The position numbers and the translations under genes are program-made. This document shows, piece by piece, positions 1-8,086 of a stretch of DNA of 64,000 nucleotides. The notes beneath the pieces were generated by a model. It had not been told where the DNA came from. It did no database searches and was given only the letters and a program-made list of their open reading frames with translations. This DNA is from Oscillospiraceae bacterium (GTDB lineage Bacteria; Bacillota; Clostridia; Oscillospirales; Ruminococcaceae): NCBI GenBank assembly GCA_022800935.1, contig JAAWRH010000005.1:1-64000 (forward strand), given 5' to 3'. Every line of letters starts with the position of its first letter. The stretch's first letter is position 1.

Positions 1-55
1 TAAGCCATATAGTTTATGCAGTGTGTTTTAAATATTTTGACAAAGGGGAATAAAG

Positions 56-529
56 ATGATAAACAATTTTGACCTGAAAGTACACTGTATTGGATTAAAA
101 AACAATGATATCTTCCCGTTAGAAAATACAGGCAGAGGAAAAGATATATCACCGGAATTTGTGCTTGAAAATCTTTCTCCTTCGGCAAAAACGATTGCTG
201 TTACATTGGAAGATGTGAAACATCCTCTTTTCAAAAATTTTACACATTGGGTGATATGGAATATTCCGGCATCACAAAATATTATGGGGGCAATTCCCCA
301 TGGAAAAATTGTTGATACACTTAATAACGCTGTCCAGGGCATCGCCTATGGCTGGCACAAATACGCTGGACCTAAGCCGCCAAAGGGCAGTCAGCATGAA
401 TATCGCTTTACAATTTATGTGTTGGATACCACACTTTCCTTGAGTCCTAACGCTACAAAGAGTAAGTTTATTAAATTGGCCAAAAATCATATTTTGCAGC
501 AAGGCACTGTTATTGGACGGTTTGAGTAA
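56..529 (+). CDS. YbhB/YbcL family Raf kinase inhibitor-like (PEBP) protein
   Basis: A 157-residue protein with the PEBP-family layout: an N-terminal strand region (GRGKDISPEF), a ligand-pocket stretch with HWVIWNIP near residues 64-71, and YAGPKPPKGSQHEYRFTIY near residues 102-120, the family's most conserved segment. Bacterial YbhB/YbcL proteins are small cytosolic proteins of unclear biochemical role. The ATG is preceded by AAAGGGG seven bases upstream. There is no signal peptide. It stands alone, facing away from the next gene, so context gives no function. The family call is secure; the role is unknown. Confidence 0.9.
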   Translation: MINNFDLKVHCIGLKNNDIFPLENTGRGKDISPEFVLENLSPSAKTIAVTLEDVKHPLFKNFTHWVIWNIPASQNIMGAIPHGKIVDTLNNAVQGIAYGWHKYAGPKPPKGSQHEYRFTIYVLDTTLSLSPNATKSKFIKLAKNHILQQGTVIGRFE

Positions 530-570
530 ATCATCCATTTCCCAAGACTGTTGTCCGCAAATGGGGGTAT

Positions 571-1104
571 TTATTCGCCAACCTTATCCTTGCCGATTCG
601 CTCCGCAAGCCATGTGTAAACCGCCTCGCTGTCCTTTGCGTGGTTCGGCGAAAATCCGATGGATATGGATTGGCTCGTGTCCAGAATAAACTTGGCAAAG
701 GGAACTTTCCTCATACCAATGCGGTCAAACCGGCGTTCCACCCGTTCAATTTTATGGAGGGGGATGAAAAGCAGCCTGCCCCGGTTCCGGCAGACGATAA
801 AGCTTGGCAGCAGGTGAATTTCCCCTTGCCAGACCCTGTAGACCGGATGGTCCGCCAGATATTCCTTTTCCAGCAAATAGATATCGCTGTCGGTGAGCCC
901 GCCTATCCCTGTCCGCGCCAGCATAACCGAACGCAGCCCCGCCAGAACGAGGATTGCGGCGACCGCCAGCCAGGGCAGAGGCTGATAAGCGGCCAACTGA
1001 GGGGAAAACCGCATCAGGATGAACAGGCATATGGCAAACCCGGCAGCGCACAGGGCCAATCTGCGGAATTCGCCGAGGATAAAGTCTTTTTTAATCTTTT
1101 CCAT
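571..1104 (-). CDS. Small membrane protein, two predicted TM helices
   Basis: A 177-residue protein I do not recognise. Residues about 15-35 (LALCAAGFAICLFILM) and 42-62 (PWLAVAAILVLAGL) look like a transmembrane hairpin. The remaining 115 residues are soluble, with a beta-rich section (EIHLLPSFIVCRNRGRLLFI) resembling a PH-like or YcxB-type cytoplasmic domain. An AAGGAG ribosome-binding site precedes the ATG. It is a single gene between the PEBP gene and the isomerase operon, whose terminator lies just downstream. Reality of the gene is well supported; function unknown. Confidence 0.75.
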   Translation of the reverse strand: MEKIKKDFILGEFRRLALCAAGFAICLFILMRFSPQLAAYQPLPWLAVAAILVLAGLRSVMLARTGIGGLTDSDIYLLEKEYLADHPVYRVWQGEIHLLPSFIVCRNRGRLLFIPLHKIERVERRFDRIGMRKVPFAKFILDTSQSISIGFSPNHAKDSEAVYTWLAERIGKDKVGE

Positions 1105-1231
1105 GTGATTCTCCTTTTCAAATTCAGACCTTGGTTTGGGGGCAATATTACCGACATTATAACAAGATTCCTCCTTTTTCGCAAGGGGATTTTCTGCGCG
1201 GTGGAATGACTAAAAGATACAACGGTATCAA

Positions 1232-1272
1232 ACACAAAAGAAAGCTGCCCGCCTTCTCCACGGACAGCTTTC
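1232..1272 (-). terminator. Rho-independent terminator of the isomerase-kinase-transketolase operon
   Basis: On the minus strand, GAAAGCTG and CAGCTTTC form an 8 bp stem extended by TCCG/CGGG, followed by TTTTGTGTTTG. It lies about 25 bases beyond the isomerase stop codon. Confidence 0.75.
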
Positions 1273-1297
1273 GTTGCATTTATATCCTATAGCAGTA

Positions 1298-2716
1298 TCA
1301 GTTGTGACGATACACCTCAAAGCCCATATAATTCCCCAGGGCCTCCTCCAGAATGTCCGCCACATTGGACTTGTTGAACGCCACATGGTGCTCATACCCG
1401 TTGTTGCAGATGTGCTGCATCATCCCCTGGAGGTTCTCCACCTCGCAGTAGGCGACGCCGCCCTTGGTGGGGATGTGGTCGGCAAGGAATTTACCCTCGC
1501 CCACATAGCACTTCATCTTGCCGTTCTTGTCGTCGGTGGTGATTTTCGCAAAGGTCATGGGGCTGGCGGAAACCTGGCCCTTGCAGGCCCCAAAGCACTT
1601 GTCCGCCCCAATGGTGGTGGCCAGCACGTCCAGGTTCTCAATCTCAAATTCGCTGCCGAAGAAGCTGGAGGGGAAGTTGGAGCAGTGCAGGCAGACGCAC
1701 TGGTTCCGGTTGTCCCGGACGTTGTTGTTCCAGTCCATATAGGCCGACGGGGTGCCGGAGGCCAGGTACATGGCGTACATGGTCAGCGCGCCGGTGATGT
1801 CCATCTCACAAGCGCTGGGCATTCCCTTTTCGCCCATCATGCTCATGGCCAGGCAGGTGGCGCAGCCGTAGTTGTCCTGGATGGAATCCCAGCACTGGAT
1901 GGCGCTGGCGTCGCAGTGGTTCATCACCACCCAGTCCTCCAGGGCGATGCACAGCTTGGCCTGCTTGAGCACCTTTTCCTCGCTGATGCCGGGGGCGACC
2001 TTTCCATAGGCGCGAATCTCCGCCACCTTGTCCAGCACCTTCTGGTCTGTCTCCATGTTCCTGGCCGCAAAGATAATCTCCGACAGGTCTACCGTGCAGA
2101 CGGTAATGCCGTTTTTCTGGAGCAGCTTCTCCGAAAAGCGGACGGTGTGGAAGGCGTTGGGCCGCGCGCCGATGGCGGCAATCCGCATTCCCCGCAGGCC
2201 GTTGACCACCCGGCAGACCCCGGCGAACTTCTCAATATCCTTGGTCAGCTCCTCGGAGTCGATGGGACAGGTGTGCAGGGTTGTGGTGGTGTACTTGATG
2301 TCCCGCTGGTACAGATTATTACAGAGGGAGATTTTTCCGCAGAAGGCATCCCGGCGGTTGTCCAGCCCCAGCTTGTCAAAGTCGTCGTCGCAGGCCTGGA
2401 TGAGGATGGGGACGTTCAGGTCCGACAGGGAGATGGCATCGGCGACACCGGTCTCCTCGCCGAAGTTGGGGAGTACCACGATAATGCCGCTGATCTCCTC
2501 CCGGTGGGCCTTGAACAGCTCCGCACATTTGCGGGCTTCCTCATAGGTGACAACCGCGCCGTACTGGGTGTCCCGGTCGGTCAGGGTGACGACCTCATAA
2601 CCCATGTCGTGGAGCTTGCTGACAATCTTTTCCCGTGCCGTCGCCACCAGGTGGGAGGGGAAAAAGCTGCGGGTGGTCATGATAAGGCCGAAGGTCTGTT
2701 TTTTTGCTTGGCTCAT
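1298..2716 (-). CDS. L-fucose/L-arabinose isomerase-family protein, candidate D-apiose isomerase
   Basis: A 472-residue member of the FucI/AraA isomerase superfamily, which converts aldoses to ketoses with a divalent metal. An N-terminal Rossmann-like segment (FGLIMTTRSFFPSHLV) is followed by the family core, with acidic candidate metal ligands in ACEMDITGALTMY near residues 300-313. It is cysteine-rich in the second half (CVCLHCSNFP). It is the last gene of a leftward operon: transketolase N and C subunits, kinase, isomerase. Aldose isomerase, ketose kinase and split transketolase beside a GH140-type apiosidase suggest the substrate is D-apiose and the product D-apulose. The substrate is inferred from context; the fold is read from sequence. 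Alternatives are fucose- or arabinose-like sugars. Confidence 0.8.
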   Translation of the reverse strand: MSQAKKQTFGLIMTTRSFFPSHLVATAREKIVSKLHDMGYEVVTLTDRDTQYGAVVTYEEARKCAELFKAHREEISGIIVVLPNFGEETGVADAISLSDLNVPILIQACDDDFDKLGLDNRRDAFCGKISLCNNLYQRDIKYTTTTLHTCPIDSEELTKDIEKFAGVCRVVNGLRGMRIAAIGARPNAFHTVRFSEKLLQKNGITVCTVDLSEIIFAARNMETDQKVLDKVAEIRAYGKVAPGISEEKVLKQAKLCIALEDWVVMNHCDASAIQCWDSIQDNYGCATCLAMSMMGEKGMPSACEMDITGALTMYAMYLASGTPSAYMDWNNNVRDNRNQCVCLHCSNFPSSFFGSEFEIENLDVLATTIGADKCFGACKGQVSASPMTFAKITTDDKNGKMKCYVGEGKFLADHIPTKGGVAYCEVENLQGMMQHICNNGYEHHVAFNKSNVADILEEALGNYMGFEVYRHN

Positions 2717-2745
2717 GGTAGATACACTCCTTCTATGTATTAAAA

Positions 2746-4233
2746 TTATTTGACAGTCAGGATGGAGGAAACCGCCCGTTTCCAGCCGTCATAAATCAGG
2801 TTTCTCTGTTCCAGAGGCATCTGGGGGCGGAATTCGGTTGTTTTGCGGTGGCCGAGGATGGTGTCCCAGTCGAACAGCCCGGCAGAGATTCCCGCCGCAT
2901 AAGCCGCCCCTGCCCCGGAAAGCTCTTCAATTTCCGGAACCGCCAGGGGAATCCTGATCATGTCCGCCTGGAACTGCATCAGGAAGGAATCCCTGGTGGG
3001 GCCGCCGTCGCAGTTGAGCTGTTTCAGCGGGACCTTGTCCGCCTCTGTGACAATAGAGAGAATGTCAGCGATCTGGTAGGCGATGGATTCCTCCGCCGCC
3101 CGGACTATGTGGGCCTTTTTGGTGGTGCGGTTCATCCCGCAGAGCACCGCCCGGCAGTCGGAATCCCAGTAGGGGGCCCCCAGTCCGGAGAAGGCGGGGA
3201 CCAGGTACACACCATCGGTGGAGGGGATGGAGGCGGCAATTTTGCCGGACTCCTTGGAAGATGAGATAAGCCCGATATCCTCCACCAGCCATTTGATCAC
3301 CGCGCCGGTGTAGTTGATGTTCCCCTCCAGCACATAGCTGACCTTTTGGTTCATCCCCCAGGCAATGGAGCTCACAAGACCCTTTTTGGAGGCGATGGGC
3401 CTATCGCCCACATGGATCATCACTGAGGAGCCAGTGCCGTAGGTTGCCTTGCCGGTTCCGGACTCTGTACAGCCTTGACCGAACAGAGCCGCGTGGGAAT
3501 CTCCCAGGGCGGCGTAAATGGGGACCTTTTTCCCGAAAAGTCCTTCAAAGTCAGTCTCCCCGAACAGGCTGTCGGAGAAGCAGACCTGGGGCAGAGCGGC
3601 GGGGTCAATCTCAAAGGCGCGGCAGAGCTCCCTGTCCCATTCCAGGGTATGTATGTTGAACAGCTGGGTGCGGGAGGCGTTGGAGTAGTCCGTCTTAAAG
3701 GAATGTCCTCCGGTGAGCTTCCAGATAAGCCATCCGTCGATGGTGGAGGCGCAGATTTTCCCGGCCTTCATCTTTTCCCGGACGCCCTCCACGTTTTGGA
3801 CAATCCAGCTCAGCTTGGCGGCGGAGAAGTATGGGGAGAGCTGAAGCCCGGTCTTCTCCCGGACCGTCTGGGGAAACGCAGGATTCTGGGCCTCCAGGCC
3901 CCGGCAGATGCCCTCTCCCCTGGCACACTGCCATACCACGGCATTGTAAACCGGCAGTCCGGTGGTGCTGTCCCACATGATGGCGGTTTCCCGCTGGTTG
4001 CTGATGCCCACCGCCGAAATCCGGTCCGGGGATACCCCCGTCTGCTCCAGTACCTTTTTGGTGCTGGCGATGACGTTCTGATATATCTCCATTCCGTCAT
4101 GCTCCACATAGCCGTTGTCGTGGATAATCTGGCGGTGGGGGATATCCGCCCGGCCCACAAGCCGGGAGCTTTGGTCAAAGACAAGGGCCTTTGTCCCGGA
4201 GGTGCTTTGGTCGATAGAAAGAATGTAGTTCAA
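2746..4233 (-). CDS. FGGY-family carbohydrate kinase, glycerol-kinase-like; candidate D-apulose kinase
   Basis: A 495-residue ATP-dependent sugar kinase of the FGGY family. It starts with the first phosphate motif (LSIDQSTSGTKALVFD). It has ISNQRET near residue 80, the catalytic region ALGDSHAALFGQ near 245, and the C-terminal FGGY signature region LNCDGGPTRDSFLMQFQAD. These are strongly glycerol-kinase-like, but the usual WQDRR is replaced by WQCARGEG, so the polyol pocket is altered. It sits 30 bases upstream of the isomerase and just after the transketolase genes. Known D-apiose pathways phosphorylate apulose with an FGGY kinase, which fits here. Glycerol kinase remains the main alternative. 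Confidence 0.85.
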   Translation of the reverse strand: MNYILSIDQSTSGTKALVFDQSSRLVGRADIPHRQIIHDNGYVEHDGMEIYQNVIASTKKVLEQTGVSPDRISAVGISNQRETAIMWDSTTGLPVYNAVVWQCARGEGICRGLEAQNPAFPQTVREKTGLQLSPYFSAAKLSWIVQNVEGVREKMKAGKICASTIDGWLIWKLTGGHSFKTDYSNASRTQLFNIHTLEWDRELCRAFEIDPAALPQVCFSDSLFGETDFEGLFGKKVPIYAALGDSHAALFGQGCTESGTGKATYGTGSSVMIHVGDRPIASKKGLVSSIAWGMNQKVSYVLEGNINYTGAVIKWLVEDIGLISSSKESGKIAASIPSTDGVYLVPAFSGLGAPYWDSDCRAVLCGMNRTTKKAHIVRAAEESIAYQIADILSIVTEADKVPLKQLNCDGGPTRDSFLMQFQADMIRIPLAVPEIEELSGAGAAYAAGISAGLFDWDTILGHRKTTEFRPQMPLEQRNLIYDGWKRAVSSILTVK

Positions 4234-4266
4234 AAAATCCCCTCCTGTGTAAAAAATGGGGTGAGC

Positions 4267-5208
4267 TTACCGTTTCAGCAGCTCCAGCGCGCCCTTGCGG
4301 ATGCCCTCCGCGTCAATGCCGTAATAGGTGAACAGCTCGGTGGAATTGCCCAGAATGATATCCTCGTCGGGCAGTCCCATGATCTTCAAGGGAACCGGCT
4401 TCTCTTGGCAGAGAATTTCCGCCACCGCTCCGCCCAGTCCGCCGTAAACGCTGTGCTCCTCAACGGTGAGAATTCGTCCTGTCTCCTGGGCTGCCTTCAA
4501 AATCGCCTCCCGGTCAATGGGCTTGACGGTGAACATATCAAGCACCCGCGCCTGAACGCCCTCCTGGGCCAGCTTTTCCGCCGCCCGCACGGCATACCAA
4601 ACCATCTCCCCGCAGGCGATGATGGTCAGGTCGGAACCGTCCCTGAGCTGCTTTGCCTTGCCGATGGTGAATTCCTCTCCCTTTTCGTACACGTCATATA
4701 CGTCGCCGCGCCCCATGCGCATATACACCGGACCATGGAACTGGGCCAGCTGGCGGGTGAGGGCCTCTGTCTGGGCCGCGTCCGCCGGGAGCAGGACCGT
4801 CATATTGAAGATGCACCGTATCTGGGCGATATCGGTGACAGTGGTGTGGGTGGCCCCCAGAGGGCCATAGCTCAGGCCGCCGCTGACGCCTACCACCTTT
4901 ACATTGGTTTTATTGTAGGCCACGTCTACCTTGACCTGTTCCAGGCTCCGGGTGGTCAAAAAACAGGCGGGGCCGCAGACGAACACGTTTTTTCCCGTCA
5001 GTGCCATGCCAGCGGAAACCGAAACCGCGTCCTGCTCCGCGATGCCCATTTCCACAAACTGGTCCGGGTGGTTCTGGGCGAACTGTTCCAGCGTCACCGA
5101 ACCCCTGGCATCGGTGGTAACGGCGTTGATATCGGGATGTTCATAAGCAAGGGCGTCCAGCGTCCCGGTAAATGCCTTGCGGCAGGAGCCCTTTGTTTGC
5201 ATACTCAT
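4267..5208 (-). CDS. Transketolase C-terminal subunit (AptB-like)
   Basis: A 313-residue protein equal to the pyrimidine-binding (Pyr) and C-terminal domains of transketolase. Visible features are FVEMGIAEQDAVSVSAGMAL near residue 50, containing the conserved Glu that activates thiamine diphosphate, and a C-terminal TVEEHSVYGGLGGAVAE. It must pair with the N subunit encoded immediately upstream, 49 bases apart. Split transketolases are common in Clostridia. In the reported D-apiose pathway a two-subunit enzyme converts apulose 4-phosphate and glyceraldehyde 3-phosphate to dihydroxyacetone phosphate and xylulose 5-phosphate. The family assignment is firm; the specific substrate is inferred from the operon. 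Confidence 0.92.
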   Translation of the reverse strand: MSMQTKGSCRKAFTGTLDALAYEHPDINAVTTDARGSVTLEQFAQNHPDQFVEMGIAEQDAVSVSAGMALTGKNVFVCGPACFLTTRSLEQVKVDVAYNKTNVKVVGVSGGLSYGPLGATHTTVTDIAQIRCIFNMTVLLPADAAQTEALTRQLAQFHGPVYMRMGRGDVYDVYEKGEEFTIGKAKQLRDGSDLTIIACGEMVWYAVRAAEKLAQEGVQARVLDMFTVKPIDREAILKAAQETGRILTVEEHSVYGGLGGAVAEILCQEKPVPLKIMGLPDEDIILGNSTELFTYYGIDAEGIRKGALELLKR

Positions 5209-5257
5209 ATTGTAAAATCCTCCTAAACTGCGGATTGATCCATGTGTTTTCCCGGTC

Positions 5258-6094
5258 TTATCTGGCGGAGAGGGACTCCAGCCTCTGATTCAGCTCCTGG
5301 AGTGCCTGACGGTACTGCTCCTCCGTGGGGACCTTGTGGTGCCAAGCGGCCTGGTTCTCCATAAAGGAAACGCCCTTGCCCTTTACCGTGTCCGAGATAA
5401 TGGCGGTGGGCTTGCCGGGGACCCTGGCGGTGAGGGCGGGGATAATCTCCCCAAAATCATTTCCGTTGATGCAGATGACATTCCAGCCAAAGGCGCGGTA
5501 GCGGTCAGCCAGCGGCTCCAGACACATGACGTTTTCGGTATTTCCGCTGATCTGGAGGTGGTTGCGGTCCACCACAGCGGTGAGGTTATCCAGCCCGTAG
5601 GTAGGCCCGGCCATGGCGGCCTCCCACACAGAGCCCTCCCCCTGTTCACCGTCCCCCATGACCACATAGATATGGGCGGGGCTGTTCCCCCGCTTGAGGG
5701 AAATGGCCATTCCCACAGCCACAGGCAGTCCGTGACCAAGGGAGCCGGTGCTGACCTCCACGCCGGGAATCTTGCTGGTGGGGTGGCAGGCCAGACGGGT
5801 ATGGAACTGGGCGTAGGTTTTCAGCTCCTCCCTGGGGAAAAAGCCCCGGTCCGCCAGGATGGAGTAAAAGCCCTCCACGCTGTGGCCCTTGCTGAGGATA
5901 AAACGGTCCCGGTCCGGATTGCCCGCCTTGATTTTTTCCACGTCCATGACATGGTAGTAAAGGGCGGTGAGAACATCGGCGCTGGAAAGGCTTCCGCCGA
6001 TGTGTCCGGTCTGCGCCTGATAAATCAGGTTTACAATATCAATGCGCCTTTTGCAGGCTGCTTCCTCCAGGAAGCGGACGGTTTCCATATCCAT
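5258..6094 (-). CDS. Transketolase N-terminal subunit (AptA-like)
   Basis: A 278-residue thiamine-diphosphate-binding (PP) domain. It shows GHIGGSLSSADVLTALYYHV near residues 30-50, SKGHSVEGFY near 69-78, and the ThDP/Mg motif starting GDGEQGEGSVWEAA and ending with the conserved Asn in VVDRNHLQ. It is first in the leftward operon with the C subunit, kinase and isomerase. A good minus-strand promoter lies 73-102 bases upstream. The gene diverges from the GH140 glycosidase, with about 250 bases of shared intergenic DNA, so co-regulation is likely. Confidence 0.92.
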   Translation of the reverse strand: MDMETVRFLEEAACKRRIDIVNLIYQAQTGHIGGSLSSADVLTALYYHVMDVEKIKAGNPDRDRFILSKGHSVEGFYSILADRGFFPREELKTYAQFHTRLACHPTSKIPGVEVSTGSLGHGLPVAVGMAISLKRGNSPAHIYVVMGDGEQGEGSVWEAAMAGPTYGLDNLTAVVDRNHLQISGNTENVMCLEPLADRYRAFGWNVICINGNDFGEIIPALTARVPGKPTAIISDTVKGKGVSFMENQAAWHHKVPTEEQYRQALQELNQRLESLSAR

Positions 6095-6166
6095 TTTTGC
6101 TGATCCCTCCGTATGTACAAAACAGCGCCGCTAAAAACGGCTAAAAAATTTAAATGCTTCTATTCC

Positions 6167-6196
6167 ATAGTAACACATGACTGGGACCGCCGTCAA
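6167..6196 (-). promoter_or_regulatory. Sigma-A-type promoter of the transketolase-kinase-isomerase operon
   Basis: Minus strand TTGACG (6191-6196), 18-base spacer, TACTAT (6167-6172), upstream of the transketolase N subunit. Confidence 0.6.
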
Positions 6197-6246
6197 GTGC
6201 TTTCCAACCTTTCTTCTATTTTTTAGGGATGAAGGAAATGTTGTTG

Positions 6247-6274
6247 TTGACTTTGCCCAGCTATTTGTTATAAT
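6247..6274 (+). promoter_or_regulatory. Sigma-A-type promoter of the GH140-like gene
   Basis: TTGACT (6247-6252), 16-base spacer, perfect TATAAT (6269-6274), about 75 bases before the glycosidase ATG. It is back to back with the divergent operon promoter, leaving about 50 bases between the two -35 boxes. Confidence 0.7.
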
Positions 6275-6347
6275 GAAAAGGGCAGACAAAGGAGTAATGG
6301 AAATTTTAACGTTTAAAAGTAATTAAAAAATTTAGGAGGGTTCAAAA

Positions 6348-7697
6348 ATGAAACGAAAATACTGGGAGGACGGCCCGCTGTGTGTGTCGGAAAACAAAAA
6401 ATACCTGCGGGCAGGGGAGACGCCTTTTTTCTGGATGGGGGACACTGCCTGGCTGCTGATACAGCGCTCCAGCCGGGAGGACGCAGACCTCTACCTGAAA
6501 AACCGCGCGGACAAGGGTTATAACGTGATACAGACGGATTTTGTCCACACCATCCCCTTGATTGACCATTACGGCCATCACGCCCTGGAGGGGGACCGGG
6601 ACTTTACCAGACCGGAGCTGTCCGGGGAGTACACCTTCTGGGATCACGCGGAGTATGTCATCGGAAAAGCGGAGGAGCTGGGGCTGTACATGGGGATACT
6701 GCCGGTATGGGGCAGCATGGTCAAGTCCGAGGCCCTGAACATGAACAATGTCACCGCCTACGCGGAGTTTCTGGGGCAGCGGTTTCAGAAGTACCCCAAC
6801 ATCATCTGGATTATGGGCGGGGATGTGCGGGGAGACGTCCACCCGGAGGTATGGGACGCCATGGCGGCAATCCTGAAAAGGTACAACCCGGAGCGGCTGA
6901 TGTGCTATCACCCCTTTGGGAGGACCTCCTCCTCCCAGTGGTTTGGGGACCGGGATTGGCTGGACATCCATATGTTCCAGTCTGGACACCGGAGATATGA
7001 CCAGCGGGATTTAAAGAGCTGGGATGACCTTTCCAAGGCGGACGAGTGGTTTGGGGAGGATAACTGGAGATATGTGCTCCGGGACCATCGACAGGAGCGT
7101 CTTCGTCCCACCCTGGACGCGGAGCCCTCCTATGAGCAGATTCCCCAAGGCCTCCACGACCCCAAGGAGGGACTCTGGCAGGATCACGATGTCAGGCGGT
7201 ACGCCTGGTGGTCGGTGCTGACCGGGGCCTGCGGCTTCACCTATGGCAGCAACGCGGTGATGCAGTTTTTAAAGCCCTGCTATAAAGCGAATTACGGCGC
7301 GGATTGCAGCTGGGACGAGGCCATTCATCATCCGGGTTCGGGGCAGGTGGTGCTGCTGAAAAGGTTAATGGAGCGCTTCCCCTACTGGACCGGGGAGCCT
7401 TGCCAGCAGATGCTGGAGGGATACGAGGGGGACAAATACCTGCGGGTTTCCGCTTTTGCGGGGCAGGACTTCGCGATTTTCTACGATTATTCCGGCCGTC
7501 CCTTTGACGTCCGTCTGGGGATGCTCACCGGGGAAAAGGTCAACGCCTGGTGGATGGACCCCTCCAGCGGCGCGTTCAGCTTTGCCGGATGCTTTGAAAA
7601 CCATGGGATACATACTTTCACGCCTGCCAAGAGAGCTTTGGGCCATAACGACGCGGTGCTGGTACTGTGCGATACCGGGGTGGAGTATATTGGATAA
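6348..7697 (+). CDS. GH140-like glycoside hydrolase (DUF4038 plus C-terminal beta domain), candidate apiosidase
   Basis: A 449-residue TIM-barrel glycosidase of the DUF4038/GH140 type. It opens with the family's substrate-facing strand (TPFFWMGDTAWLL, residues 25-37). It carries IIWIMGGD with Asp159 and LDAEPSYEQ with Glu259. The acid/base and nucleophile of the characterised RG-II apiosidase are an Asp and a Glu with similar spacing, so catalysis looks intact. Residues after about 370 form the small beta domain often labelled collagen-binding. No signal peptide is present, implying intracellular action on imported oligosaccharides. GGAGGG precedes the ATG. The gene diverges from the candidate apiose catabolic operon. 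A paralog lies at 46977-48314. The family is confident; apiose release is inferred. Confidence 0.85.
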   Translation: MKRKYWEDGPLCVSENKKYLRAGETPFFWMGDTAWLLIQRSSREDADLYLKNRADKGYNVIQTDFVHTIPLIDHYGHHALEGDRDFTRPELSGEYTFWDHAEYVIGKAEELGLYMGILPVWGSMVKSEALNMNNVTAYAEFLGQRFQKYPNIIWIMGGDVRGDVHPEVWDAMAAILKRYNPERLMCYHPFGRTSSSQWFGDRDWLDIHMFQSGHRRYDQRDLKSWDDLSKADEWFGEDNWRYVLRDHRQERLRPTLDAEPSYEQIPQGLHDPKEGLWQDHDVRRYAWWSVLTGACGFTYGSNAVMQFLKPCYKANYGADCSWDEAIHHPGSGQVVLLKRLMERFPYWTGEPCQQMLEGYEGDKYLRVSAFAGQDFAIFYDYSGRPFDVRLGMLTGEKVNAWWMDPSSGAFSFAGCFENHGIHTFTPAKRALGHNDAVLVLCDTGVEYIG

Positions 7698-8086
7698 TTG
7701 ATTTACGCAAACATAACAAAGACAAAGAGAATGGGCTGACCAATTATACGATAGCGGTTTTTGTCAGGACTCGAATTATCGGTATATGTATGAGGATTTT
7801 GGGCTCCTTCAAAGCTATTTGCACCACAGAGTGCAGTTCAGTCATTTCTAAAAAAATCGATTTTGACAAAAGAGTCATACTCTGTATGCCATAAGGGCGT
7901 GAGTGTATCTCATCCCTAAATGAGAAATTGATTAAGCGAGTTTCTCTTGGTTCTATCATCAAGACAGTTACAAGTGCGTGTTTCGCCACTCTAAGCGCGA
8001 ATAATAATATGAAGGGGCTGATCGATTAGACGATCCAGCCCCTTTTTCTGTGAAGAATTTGAAAATGTTATGTATTATATATTGTA
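7698..8086 (+). other. Intergenic stretch without a supportable gene
   Basis: About 390 bases, AT-richer than its flanks. Both strands hold open stretches of 75-81 codons, but none has a ribosome-binding site or recognisable domain. The plus strand ends in a strong terminator at 8012-8047, 315 bases beyond the glycosidase stop. This suggests either a long 3' untranslated region or a decayed insertion. I see no inverted terminal repeats or transposase motif. Confidence 0.4.
8012..8047 (+). terminator. Rho-independent terminator
   Basis: AAGGGGCTG and CAGCCCCTT form a 9 bp stem with an inner ATCG/CGAT pairing, followed by TTTCTG. It would end rightward transcription from the GH140 gene before the convergent gene at 8087. 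Confidence 0.75.

Noticed and set aside
7744-7989. 81-codon minus-strand open frame in the gap after the GH140 gene
   Set aside because: GTG start without a ribosome-binding site, no recognisable domain, and composition unlike neighbouring genes.
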